Shown piece after piece: positions 36,957-45,112 of a DNA stretch of 64,000 nucleotides; within the stretch, counting starts at the first letter, position 1, and each line of letters opens with the position of its first letter. A program made the translations under genes and the position numbers. Below the pieces are notes generated by a model, which saw nothing but the letters and a program-made list of their open reading frames with translations, ran no database searches and had not been told where the DNA came from. This DNA comes from G963668435 sp963668435 (lineage in GTDB: Bacteria > Latescibacterota > Latescibacteria > Latescibacterales > Latescibacteraceae), in NCBI GenBank assembly GCA_963668435.2, contig CAXXSC010000010.1, positions 124,001 to 188,000 on the forward strand. The letters are read 5' to 3'.

Positions 36957-37307
36957 ATGATTCCCGAAGAGATCAAACATTTTTTCAATGAAACACAACT
37001 GGAAGAGGAAATTGTCGAGGGCGATGTCAAGCGCTATATCTATACCGCCGAGAACCTTCAGATTATCGTCTATCATTTCCCAGCCAACAAGACATTCCCG
37101 CTCCATTCTCACGATATCCACGAGCAGATGGGCTTTCTTTACAAAGGCAAAATGGGGTTCAATGTCGGCGGCGAGGAAAAAATCCTCAATCCCGGCGACT
37201 GGTATCGCGCACCGATCGGTGTCGAGCACAACGCCTGGACATTCGAGGAACCCTCGATCCTTCTCGATATTTTCTCACCTATCCGTGAAGACCTTGTAAG
37301 GAAGTAA
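36957..37307 (+). CDS. Small cupin-domain protein
   Basis: The ATG at 36957 has AAGGAG five bases upstream, better than the ATG at 36942. The 116-residue product has both cupin motifs: 'FPLHSHDIHEQMGFLYKGKMGF' (first, with two His and Glu) and 'NPGDWYRAPIGVEHNAW' (second, with His). Single-domain cupins of this type often bind sugars or act as metal-dependent isomerases; the role here is unknown. It closes the oxidoreductase-symporter group and is followed by a terminator. Confidence 0.85.
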   Translation: MIPEEIKHFFNETQLEEEIVEGDVKRYIYTAENLQIIVYHFPANKTFPLHSHDIHEQMGFLYKGKMGFNVGGEEKILNPGDWYRAPIGVEHNAWTFEEPSILLDIFSPIREDLVRK

Positions 37308-37332
37308 TCCAGTTACGAGCTTTCGAAACAGG

Positions 37333-37365
37333 AAAAGGGGCCGGTGTTAAAACCGCCCCCTTTTT
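37333..37365 (+). terminator. Intrinsic terminator after the cupin gene
   Basis: A stem of AAAAGGGG/CCCCTTTT and CGGT/ACCG separated by one C-C mismatch closes a 6-base loop and runs into T5 at 37361-37365. Confidence 0.85.
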
Positions 37366-37389
37366 CTTATGAAAGTTACTAAATTTTTG

Positions 37390-37418
37390 TTGTAATTACG
37401 ATTAACCTGTGTTATATT
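37390..37418 (+). promoter_or_regulatory. Promoter of tRNA-Leu
   Basis: TTGTAA (37390-37395) and TATATT (37413-37418) are 17 bases apart, 24 bases upstream of the tRNA. Confidence 0.65.
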
Positions 37419-37442
37419 TCTACTCTGCAACACGACATATGT

Positions 37443-37529
37443 GCCGAAGTGGTGGAATTGGTAGACGCACTGGTTTCAGGGACCAGCGGGCGCAAGCCTG
37501 TGGGGGTTCGAATCCCCCCTTCGGCACCA
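37443..37529 (+). tRNA. tRNA-Leu (anticodon CAG)
   Basis: A full cloverleaf with acceptor GCCGAAG/CTTCGGC, discriminator A and encoded CCA (37527-37529). The anticodon arm CTGGT-TTCAGGG-ACCAG gives CAG, and the long variable arm (GCGGGCGCAAGCCTGT) marks a class II leucine tRNA. T-loop TTCGAAT is present. Confidence 0.97.
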
Positions 37530-37542
37530 TGATGAAAAGTTA

Positions 37543-37576
37543 CCGTATCTCGATCGAGATGCGTTTTTTTGTTATC
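37543..37576 (+). repeat. Imperfect direct repeat, copy 1 (34 bp)
   Basis: It matches 39576-39609 at 29 of 34 positions, including a shared T7-GTTATC end. This copy forms the tRNA-Leu terminator. The two copies flank about 2 kb holding one frameshifted T9SS cargo gene. Confidence 0.6.
37544..37570 (+). terminator. Intrinsic terminator of tRNA-Leu
   Basis: An 8-bp stem (37544-37551 with 37556-37563, one T-G pair) closed by a GATC loop is followed by seven T, 14 bases after the tRNA. This sequence is part of a 34-bp repeat recurring at 39576-39609. Confidence 0.8.
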
Positions 37577-37915
37577 CCCCGATTTCAATTAATCCCCTGT
37601 AGCCCCTTATGACATCTACTCCTTACAAATGCTTTACCCCAGTCAACACAAAATGATTGACAAAAACAATACACCACTATAGATTGTCTTTAGTGTATTG
37701 CCTTTAGTATATACAGAAATTTTCATTGAAACATGAGGAGGTGTATGGAGATAATTGTTATTTTACGACAGGTGTCATGCATCACAGGATATTGTTGAGT
37801 ATTGCTGAAGCGATCATTGTACGCTGATCTCATCCAGAATCAATTACCCGAAGCAGGCAACAGACAAAATACCACAACACAGAGAATGGTTAATGCATAA
37901 CAAAGGAAATGAACG
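37577..37915 (+). other. Intergenic region before the frameshifted T9SS gene
   Basis: No convincing gene is seen. A TTGACA at 37657-37662 with TATAGA 15 bases later (37678) is a possible promoter. At 37736-37743 there is a perfect AGGAGGTG, followed one base later by an ATG that opens only a 17-codon frame, which may be a decayed gene start or a leader. Confidence 0.5.
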
Positions 37916-39327
37916 ATGAAAAACATACAAATAATGCTTTTTCTTCTCATTCTCTCATGGACTACTGCAACCTATGCTTCGACTCCTGATCCAATAATTT
38001 ATGGTAACGATATAATCGATGACTACGATATCGAGCAGTTCAAACCGACCAGCGATGCACCTGACGATCCGAGCAAGGTATACAGCGAGGAATGGACTAT
38101 TTACGAAGGTCATAAAGCAATTACGTTAAATAAAGAAAATATTACTTTATCGCCTGACGGTAAATGGGTTGCATTCTGGGAACATACAGCCGGCACCTGG
38201 ATTGTTCGGGCAGATGGCGGAATCCCCAGAAGACTCTATTATCACCTGGAGGAATACGAGGGTTACCTCATACACAGACTTGCGACCATTACCGGATTCA
38301 CCCCAGACAACAGGGAAGTGTTACTCAATGTGGGCACAATCGACATTGAACGCGGCACCGAGGTTACGCTCAATTTCAACGGTACACAATTAACCAGTGC
38401 GAGAGTTCTTCATCCGGTTCCAGTCATTCTTGCAGTCGATATTGATACAGGTGCGGTCCGTACCGTTCTTGAAGTAGCTACCGGCGGTTCGTACAGTCCT
38501 GACGGTAAATATTTTATATATGTGAATTCAGAAAATGAAACGATCATTTTAGACACTTTTCTGATGAAGAAATCCTTTTCCCGCACAGCATAATAAACAT
38601 CGCCATAAATCCAGGTGATGGGCTTGTCTATTTCACGCAATTTGATTCCGATACAAGAACCTTCTCACTGATGCGCTCTGAACTTGACGGAAACAATGCC
38701 GAGCAGGTCCATGTTGAAGATGATTTGATTCCTGGAGGTTTCAGCATATCTCCCGATGGAAAATATATTCTCTACAGCCGTGACGATGGATTGAGAAAAT
38801 CAACCGACAGTTCCCATGAGGTAACAGTAAGAAAGGCTTTTGTTTGCGACCTTGCTAATGGTACAGCATATCCGGTGTTTCCATTGCCACCTGATATTAA
38901 TTCCGAGTATTTAAACTGGATGCCGAATGGTTCGCATATATGTTACAAATATTTCAAATGGAATGATGACGTATTCCGGGATTCGATCAGAATTGTAGAT
39001 TTTGATTTTGAGACAATCAAAAATGACGCAAACGGTACTTTACATATCCATAAGAACGATCCGTCCGCAATCATATTGAACGCGCCATATCCCAATCCAT
39101 TCAATCCCGCAACCACGATCGAATTCACCATTCCCACAGCCTCTGATGTATCTCTATCAGTCTATTCTGTCTCCGGACAGAAAGAGGCCTCATTAGTCGA
39201 TTGTCACATGATGGTAGGCAGACATTCCTTTGTTTTCGATGGCTCCGATCTGGCCTCGGGAATGCATTTCTACAGGCTTGAGGCGGGAGAAACTGTCAAA
39301 AAGGGCAAGATGATGTTATTAAAATAA
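37916..39327 (+). pseudogene. T9SS-exported TolB-like propeller protein, frameshifted
   Basis: Two frames together make one protein. The first (37916-38593) has a signal peptide ('WTTATYAST') and blades 'LSPDGKWVAFWE' and 'YSPDGKYFIYVN'. The second frame is open from 38539 to 39327, continues with 'FSDEEILFP' and 'ISPDGKYILYSRDDG', and ends in a type A sorting domain ('APYPNPFNPATTIEFTI' to 'KMMLLK'). Restoring one T in the T4 run at 38557-38560 joins them in frame as a protein of about 470 residues. The loss may be a real mutation, phase variation or a read error at a homopolymer. If real, the first part ends early without a sorting signal. Confidence 0.8.
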
Positions 39328-39727
39328 GATGTTTTAAGCAGAAGCACGATATCTGGGAGACATCCGTTTTTCACAAGAAAGGGCTGAAAACACAGCAAAC
39401 TCATTTTCAAAAATTCGACGAATAACAGTCTATTGACCTGAATAGGATTATCATTGACTATCTGGTCGCAAATTGGGTGTAGTTTTTTTAAGAATCCTGC
39501 ACCCAATATATATGCTATTGTTATTATGTAACTAAGATAAAAACCACATCTCTTGGATTTCATGATAAACAGCCGCCGTACGCCGATCGAGAGACGTTTT
39601 TTTGTTATCATGAGAAATTCTGTTCTTCCGAACATTCAAAAAGCACTTTACATACGTTTTTTTTCTTTCGTATACTTTTGGTGATAGAAGAGGTGGAATC
39701 CAACGTATCACCAAAAAGGAAAACGAG
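39328..39727 (+). other. Intergenic region with inverted repeats
   Basis: No gene is seen in these 400 bases. There is a 10-bp inverted repeat with one T-G pair (39473-39482 with 39497-39506) around a T-rich loop, and a larger imperfect palindrome whose arms CATGATAAACA/TGTTATCATG (39561-39571, 39603-39612) enclose most of the second 34-bp repeat copy. Confidence 0.55.
39576..39609 (+). repeat. Imperfect direct repeat, copy 2 (34 bp)
   Basis: It matches 37543-37576 with five mismatches, which fall in the hairpin stem, so this copy no longer forms a clean terminator. It lies inside an imperfect palindrome. Confidence 0.6.
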
Positions 39728-40591
39728 ATGTCCCACAAAACCTCAACTTTGTCCCGCCGTCAGTTCCTGAAAACATCAGGCCTTGCAGCAAGCGCCGCTC
39801 TGGCAGGAACATCCTCATCGCTCGCAATGTCGAAACTGAAGAAAAAAATCCCCATCGGCGTACAGCTCTATTCAGTTCGGGAAGACTGCGCAAAAGATTT
39901 TCCCGGAGTCCTCAACGCCATCGCTGAAATGGGATATAACGGTGTCGAGTTCGCCGGTTACCACAACAGAAGCGCTAAGGAAATCCGCAATCTGCTCAAT
40001 GACAACGGCCTCAAGGCATGCGGCACCCATACTGCTATGAACACACTCCTGGGAGACAATTTTCAGAAAACTGTCGATTTTAACAAGGAAATCGGCAACA
40101 AATACTTGATTGTCCCCTGGCTCGATGAAAAACAGCATAAGACGAAAAAGGCATGGCTCGAAAGGGCGGCGCAGTTCAACGAACTCGATGTCAAGGCACG
40201 AGAGCGGGGAATGCAGGTCGGTTACCACAACCACATGTTCGAGTTCACAGCGATAAACGGCGAACTGCCATGGGATATATTCTTTGGCAACACCAACAAG
40301 GATGTTATCATGCAGTTCGACACAGGCAACGCGCTCCACGGCGGCGGTGATCCGCTCCCGTTTCTGAAGAACTACCCGGGTCGCGCAGTGACAGTGCATG
40401 TCAAAGAATACTCTGAGTCCAATCCGAAAGCACTTGTCGGGGAAGGGGATATTAACTGGAAAGAACTTTTCTCCGTTTGTGAGTCTCTAGGCGGCACAAA
40501 ATGGTATATTGTGGAACAGGAGCAGTATCCTTATCCGCCGCTCGAGTCAATTAAACGATGTTTGGCAAACTTGCGAGCCATGGGAAAATAA
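39728..40591 (+). CDS. Tat-exported sugar phosphate isomerase/epimerase-like TIM barrel
   Basis: The 287-residue product begins with a twin-arginine signal ('SRRQFLKTSGLAASAAL') and continues as a xylose-isomerase-like barrel: 'IGVQLYSVREDC', 'GVEFAGYHN', 'GYHNHMFEF', 'MQFDTGNALHGG', 'VHVKEY' and 'EQEQYPY', whose His, Glu and Asp residues fit a divalent-metal site. Similar exported proteins accompany Gfo/Idh oxidoreductases in sugar-degrading bacteria. Substrate unknown. A terminator follows. Confidence 0.85.
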   Translation: MSHKTSTLSRRQFLKTSGLAASAALAGTSSSLAMSKLKKKIPIGVQLYSVREDCAKDFPGVLNAIAEMGYNGVEFAGYHNRSAKEIRNLLNDNGLKACGTHTAMNTLLGDNFQKTVDFNKEIGNKYLIVPWLDEKQHKTKKAWLERAAQFNELDVKARERGMQVGYHNHMFEFTAINGELPWDIFFGNTNKDVIMQFDTGNALHGGGDPLPFLKNYPGRAVTVHVKEYSESNPKALVGEGDINWKELFSVCESLGGTKWYIVEQEQYPYPPLESIKRCLANLRAMGK

Positions 40592-40622
40592 CCATTCCCG
40601 AAGGAAAAAACGAAGCGTTGAC

Positions 40623-40652
40623 AAAGGCGGATCAACAGAATGGTCCGCCTTT
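40623..40652 (+). terminator. Intrinsic terminator after the Tat-exported barrel gene
   Basis: A 12-bp stem (40623-40634 with 40641-40652, one T-G pair) with AAA/TTT ends and a 6-base loop. Confidence 0.85.
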
Positions 40653-40796
40653 ATTTGTTTACGATCAGGATAATTTGGAAAAAGAAGCGCGTTAAAATGA
40701 ATGAAAATCACAATTTAAGTCAAATTGTAAAAATTTTGAAGATAAATGTCATATTAACAGACAAATAATAAAATCCTGATATTCCACAAACCTTCC

Positions 40797-40825
40797 TTGA
40801 CATGGATTTCCTTGCATAGTAAATT
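40797..40825 (+). promoter_or_regulatory. Probable promoter of the EF-G paralogue
   Basis: A perfect TTGACA is followed after 17 bases by TAAATT, about 75 bases before the start codon. Confidence 0.5.
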
Positions 40826-40898
40826 ATAATCTTACCTTAATAATATTTTTATCTGTGAGACTCTATTCAATAATCATATATCAAGAAGAGGAGCCACT

Positions 40899-42977
40899 GT
40901 GAAAATCTACGAATCTAAGGACATCCGCAATGTCGCCCTCCTTGGGCATACCTCCTCGGGGAAAACAATGTTCTCCGAGGCGATGGTCCACACTGCCGGC
41001 GCATCCAGCCGCATGGGGAAAATCGAAGACGGTAACACAAAATCAGATTACACCGAAGATGAAATTTCCCGCCAGATATCAATTTCCCTTGCGCTCATGC
41101 AGCTTGAATGGAAAAACAGCAAACTCAACATCGTTGATACTCCCGGTGTTGCGGATTTCATTGGTGAAATGATTTGCGGACTCCGAGCTGTCGATACAGC
41201 CGCGGTTCTCGTTGATGCAGTCAACGGCCTTGAGGTCGGTACTGAAACAGCCTGGGACCTCTGTGATAAAGACGACAAACCCCGTGTTATCGTTGTCAAC
41301 CGCTGCGGCAAGGAGCATTCCGAAACGATGGAAGTTCTTGCTTCGATTCAGGAACGTTTCGGCATGAGAGCTCTTCCTATTCAGATTCCTGCCAATCCCG
41401 GTATCGGTTTTAACAAGATCGTCGATATTGTAGCCATGAAAGAGTACACCTACACGCTCGAAGGCGATGGCAAGGGTGCAGTGACTGATATCTCCGGTGA
41501 TTTCTCTTCTCAGGCAGAAGAGCTTCATGAGAAACTTATCGAAGCCGCTGCTGAAAGCGATGACACACTGATGGAGAAATTCTTCGATGCCGGCCTGACA
41601 CCTGAAGAAGTCACAACCGGTGTCAAGCAAGCCATTATCCACGGAACGCTCTATCCGATTATTTTCACCGATTCCTTTACAAATGTCGGTGTCGACCTCT
41701 TCATGAATCTTGTTGTCGACAGTGCACCGTCTCCTCTCGATATGCCCTCAATCAAGGGTACCAAAGGCAGCGACGAGATCGAGCTCAAACCCTCCGACGA
41801 CTCACCGCTCAGCATGCTTGTTTTCAAGACCATCGTCGAACAACATGTCGGCGAACTCTCGATTTTCAGAGTTCTTTCCGGTTCATATACCGCTGGCGAG
41901 GAACTTTATAACTACAATCATTCCGCTGCGGAAAAAGCCACTACGATCTTCAGCCTTCTCGGCAAGGACCGTGTAGAGATCAACAAGATCGCCTGTGGTG
42001 ATATAGGCACGTTCGTCAAAATGAAAAGCACCAAGACAGGTGATACACTTTGTACGAAACATATGCAGGTCGGCCTTCCCGGCCTCGAGTTCCCCGAACC
42101 TGTCATGGATGTTGCCGTCTATCCCGAGACAAAGGGTGACGAAGACAAGATTTCACAGGGCTTCACCAAACTGCACGACGAGGATCCGTCCTTCAAACTG
42201 CGCAATGATCCCGAGCTTCACCAGATCATTCTCGAAGGCCAGGGCGGCATTCATGTCGATGTCCTCGTTGACAAGTTCAAACGCAAATTCGGCACCGGTG
42301 TTGTTCTCAAAGCACCGAAAATTCCGTATCGCGAGACAATCACCGGCAAAGCTGATGAAAAATACCGTTATAAAAAACAGACCGGCGGTCGTGGACAGTA
42401 CGGCGAAGTCTATTTCCGCATGGAGCCGAAACCTCGTGGTGAAGGTTACGAATTTGCTGACGAGATCAAAGGCGGCGTCATTCCTTCACGCTTCATCCCC
42501 GCTGTCGAAAAAGGTCTTAACGAATCCATGATCAGCGGCCCGCTGTCTCATTCGCAGGTTATTGACCTCAAGGTCTCGCTTTATTACGGTTCGTTCCACA
42601 CGGTTGACTCTTCAGAGCTCGCATTTAAGATGGCGTCATCCTTCTGCTTCAAAGACTGCTTCCTTAAATCGAAACCGATTCTTCTCGAGCCGATCTACGA
42701 TATCGAGGTCAAGGTTCCCGATACATATACCGGTGATGTCATGGGTGATCTTTCTTCACGTCGCGGCAAAATCATGGGCATGGAGCCACTGGGTATATTC
42801 CAGATCATTAAAGCGCAGGTGCCGCTGGCTGATCTCTATCAGTACTCGACTCATCTTCGCTCGCTGACACAGGGCCGCGGTGCATACACGAGGAGTTTCT
42901 CGCATTACGAGCAGGTTCCTTCCGATGTGGCACAGAAAGTCATCGAGGAAACCAAGAAGTCCGATGAAGAAGAATAA
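40899..42977 (+). CDS. Elongation factor G-like GTPase (EF-G paralogue)
   Basis: The 692-residue protein has the five-domain EF-G layout. The G domain has 'GHTSSGKT' (16-23) and 'DTPG' (80-83), but the G4 motif, normally NKxD, reads NRCG (134-137), and the G5 region ('DSFTNVG') is also unusual. Domain IV ('RYKKQTGGRGQYGEV', 'IPSRFIPAVEKG') and domain V ('RRGKIMGMEP') are well kept. It belongs to the EF-G-like side family, not the canonical translocase, which is not in the window. The start is GTG with GAGGAG upstream. Weak guanine specificity or a regulatory role is inferred. Confidence 0.85.
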   Translation: MKIYESKDIRNVALLGHTSSGKTMFSEAMVHTAGASSRMGKIEDGNTKSDYTEDEISRQISISLALMQLEWKNSKLNIVDTPGVADFIGEMICGLRAVDTAAVLVDAVNGLEVGTETAWDLCDKDDKPRVIVVNRCGKEHSETMEVLASIQERFGMRALPIQIPANPGIGFNKIVDIVAMKEYTYTLEGDGKGAVTDISGDFSSQAEELHEKLIEAAAESDDTLMEKFFDAGLTPEEVTTGVKQAIIHGTLYPIIFTDSFTNVGVDLFMNLVVDSAPSPLDMPSIKGTKGSDEIELKPSDDSPLSMLVFKTIVEQHVGELSIFRVLSGSYTAGEELYNYNHSAAEKATTIFSLLGKDRVEINKIACGDIGTFVKMKSTKTGDTLCTKHMQVGLPGLEFPEPVMDVAVYPETKGDEDKISQGFTKLHDEDPSFKLRNDPELHQIILEGQGGIHVDVLVDKFKRKFGTGVVLKAPKIPYRETITGKADEKYRYKKQTGGRGQYGEVYFRMEPKPRGEGYEFADEIKGGVIPSRFIPAVEKGLNESMISGPLSHSQVIDLKVSLYYGSFHTVDSSELAFKMASSFCFKDCFLKSKPILLEPIYDIEVKVPDTYTGDVMGDLSSRRGKIMGMEPLGIFQIIKAQVPLADLYQYSTHLRSLTQGRGAYTRSFSHYEQVPSDVAQKVIEETKKSDEEE

Positions 42978-43000
42978 ATTCATCGTTATCTGAAATTTGA

Positions 43001-43035
43001 TGCGCCGGGTTACGGCTTACTGTTCCCGGCGCATT
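43001..43035 (+). terminator. Intrinsic terminator after the EF-G paralogue
   Basis: A 10-bp GC-rich stem (43001-43010 with 43026-43035) followed by a T-rich stretch. Confidence 0.8.
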
Positions 43036-43207
43036 CTTTAACTTTAAGACTGGTGCGTGTATGATTATTACTCGGACACTTCATCCTCCTCTCAGTGCAC
43101 CATCTTATATGCGTTGCGGTTATTTTCCTTTCCCAGCCGCCTGGCTCTTATTACCTTACTGACAGATTGAATAATAAATAAACTAAGTTATATAGGGAGG
43201 CTCGACT

Positions 43208-43957
43208 ATGTCAGGACATTCCAAGTGGTCGACAATTAAGCGTAAAAAAGGCGCCGCAGATGCCAAGCGCGGCAAGATATTCACAACACTCATCAAAGAA
43301 ATTCAGGTCGCGGCCCGTCAGGGCGGCGGAGACGAGACATCGAATCCCCGCCTGAGAACAGCCATAACAGCTGCTCGCGGTGCCAACATGCCGAATGACA
43401 ATATTAAAAAGGCTATCCTTCGAGGTACAGGTGAACTCCCCGGCGTCACATACGAGGAAATCACCTATGAGGGATATGGACCTGCCGGTGTCGCGATGTT
43501 TGTCGAATGTATGACTGACAACAAACAGCGCACGGTTGCCGATGTCAGGCATCTTTTCAATAAGTTCAACGGCTCTCTCGCTGAAAACGGCGCAGTCTCC
43601 TGGATTTTCAGTGATACAGGCGTTATCAACATCAGTGCAGACACCATCGACGAGGATTCGCTCATGGAGCATGTTCTCGAATCCGGTGCCGAGGACATGA
43701 CAGCAGAAGACGGCATGTTCCAGGTCACCTGCACACCGAAAGCATTCCCCGATGTCCAGGCATACTTTGATGAGAAGAGTATCGCCTATGAAAGTGCCGA
43801 AATTGAAAAACTCCCCTCGAACACGATCAAGGTTGAGGAGAAAGACGTTAAAACGCTCATGAAGCTCATGAATTCACTCGAAGACAATGATGACGTTCAG
43901 AAAGTATGGGCAAATTTTGATATCGACGACGAGCTTCTTGAAAATCTGGACCTGTAA
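43208..43957 (+). CDS. yebC: YebC/PmpR/TACO1-family protein
   Basis: The 249-residue protein starts 'MSGHSKWSTIKRKKGAADAKRGK' in the classic YebC way and has 'GYGPAGVAMFVECMTDN' and 'MKLMNSLEDNDDVQKVWANFD' near the end. Members are described as transcription regulators and more recently as factors helping ribosomes over difficult proline stretches. It heads the resolvase operon and overlaps ruvC by one base (TAATG). GGAGG precedes the ATG. Confidence 0.95.
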   Translation: MSGHSKWSTIKRKKGAADAKRGKIFTTLIKEIQVAARQGGGDETSNPRLRTAITAARGANMPNDNIKKAILRGTGELPGVTYEEITYEGYGPAGVAMFVECMTDNKQRTVADVRHLFNKFNGSLAENGAVSWIFSDTGVINISADTIDEDSLMEHVLESGAEDMTAEDGMFQVTCTPKAFPDVQAYFDEKSIAYESAEIEKLPSNTIKVEEKDVKTLMKLMNSLEDNDDVQKVWANFDIDDELLENLDL

Positions 43958-44445
43958 TGATAATTCTCGGCATAGACCCGGGTCTGAACAATACCGGCTA
44001 TGGTCTCGTCGAGCTTGACAGCGACTGTCATCGCCTCATCGAGGCCGGTGTTATCAGAACGAAGGCCTCGAAACCACTTGAAACCCGTCTGGCAGAATTA
44101 TATAACGGTCTCGAGGAGGTCTCTAATGAGTTCAAGCCCGATGTTTTTGCCATTGAGGAACTCTATTCACACTACAATCATCCCAAAACAGCAGTGATCA
44201 TGGGACATGCCCGTGGTGTTCTGTTTCTCGTAGCAGGCAAGTCGGAAATTCCGGTTTTTTCCTACCCGGCAACCATGATAAAAAAATCCCTGACAGGTTC
44301 AGGGCACGCATCAAAGGAACAGGTAGCATCAATGATTAAACGGACTTTCAACTGCAACGAAATGAACGTTCAGGCGGATGTTACCGATGCTTTGGCAGCT
44401 GCCCTCTGCCATATTGCCCATGAGGGCAGGGGAGGCGTTTTTTGA
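43957..44445 (+). CDS. ruvC: Holliday junction endonuclease RuvC
   Basis: The 162-residue nuclease has the acidic catalytic residues in 'LGIDPGLNNTGYG' (Asp7), 'AIEELYSHYN' (Glu67) and 'ADVTDALAAALCH' near the C-terminus. It cuts Holliday junctions after branch migration by RuvAB. Its stop overlaps the TTG start of ruvA by three bases. Confidence 0.95.
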   Translation: MIILGIDPGLNNTGYGLVELDSDCHRLIEAGVIRTKASKPLETRLAELYNGLEEVSNEFKPDVFAIEELYSHYNHPKTAVIMGHARGVLFLVAGKSEIPVFSYPATMIKKSLTGSGHASKEQVASMIKRTFNCNEMNVQADVTDALAAALCHIAHEGRGGVF

Positions 44446-45086
44446 TCGCACGCATTACTGGAGTACTCGAATCCGTCCTCGACGACAGGGCGCTTGTCGG
44501 TATCGGTGGCATCACCTACGAAGTGCTGATCACACGTGCTGTCGGCGATCGCCTGATCAAACAGGGCAGTGTCGGTGATGAAATCATATTCCACACGATG
44601 TATTACATCGAAGGTGGCGTCGGGATGGGTAATCTCGTTCCGCGCCTCGTGGGATTCCTTAATGAAAGCGATCTCGAGTTTTTCGGCATGATGATCACCG
44701 TTCAGGGTCTGAGTGTCAAACGTTCGCTCAGGGCGCTTGCGCTTCCGGTCAAGGATGTAGCCAAGGCCATTGAACTGAACGACACCGCAACACTGAAAAA
44801 ACTTCCGGAAATCGGCGGCAAGCTCGCCCAAAAGATCATTGTCGAACTGAAAGGCAAGGTCGCCCGTTTCGCACTGCTGAAAGAAGACGACATACCGTTA
44901 TCCGCCATAACGGCTTCTCCGGAGGAAGAATATCAGCGCGAGGCCCTCGATGTCCTGATGCAGCTCCAATACTCACAGGACGAAGCTGAAAAGCTTGTCA
45001 CTCAGACAGCATCTGCACATCCTGAGATTGACAGTTCAGAGGAGTTGATCCAGGAAATTTTCCGCAGTCAGACAAATCTGCGATGA
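44442..45086 (+). CDS. ruvA: Holliday junction branch migration protein RuvA
   Basis: The 214-residue protein starts at a TTG within the end of ruvC. It has the N-terminal OB-fold ('ARITGVLESVLDDRALVGIGGITYEVLI'), helix-hairpin-helix motifs ('LPEIGGKLAQKIIVELKGK') and the small C-terminal domain that binds RuvB ('REALDVLMQLQYSQDEAEKLV'). It grips the junction so RuvB can drive migration. Confidence 0.94.
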   Translation: MIARITGVLESVLDDRALVGIGGITYEVLITRAVGDRLIKQGSVGDEIIFHTMYYIEGGVGMGNLVPRLVGFLNESDLEFFGMMITVQGLSVKRSLRALALPVKDVAKAIELNDTATLKKLPEIGGKLAQKIIVELKGKVARFALLKEDDIPLSAITASPEEEYQREALDVLMQLQYSQDEAEKLVTQTASAHPEIDSSEELIQEIFRSQTNLR

Positions 45087-45112
45087 CTCTTTAACCGCGA
45101 AAGAAAAATGCA

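Larger units (their letters stand above)
40592..40898 (+). other. Intergenic region before the EF-G paralogue
   Basis: No gene is seen. The region holds the upstream gene's terminator and an AT-rich stretch with a TTGACA (40797-40802) 17 bases from TAAATT (40820-40825), a likely promoter of the EF-G paralogue. Confidence 0.6.

Noticed and set aside
37409..37612. 67-codon frame crossing tRNA-Leu
   Set aside because: It runs through the tRNA and its terminator, so it is not a gene.
38551..38575. Programmed -1 frameshifting in the cargo gene
   Set aside because: The T run does not sit in a canonical X-XXY-YYZ slippery heptamer in the right frame and no strong stem follows, so a base loss or read error is more likely.
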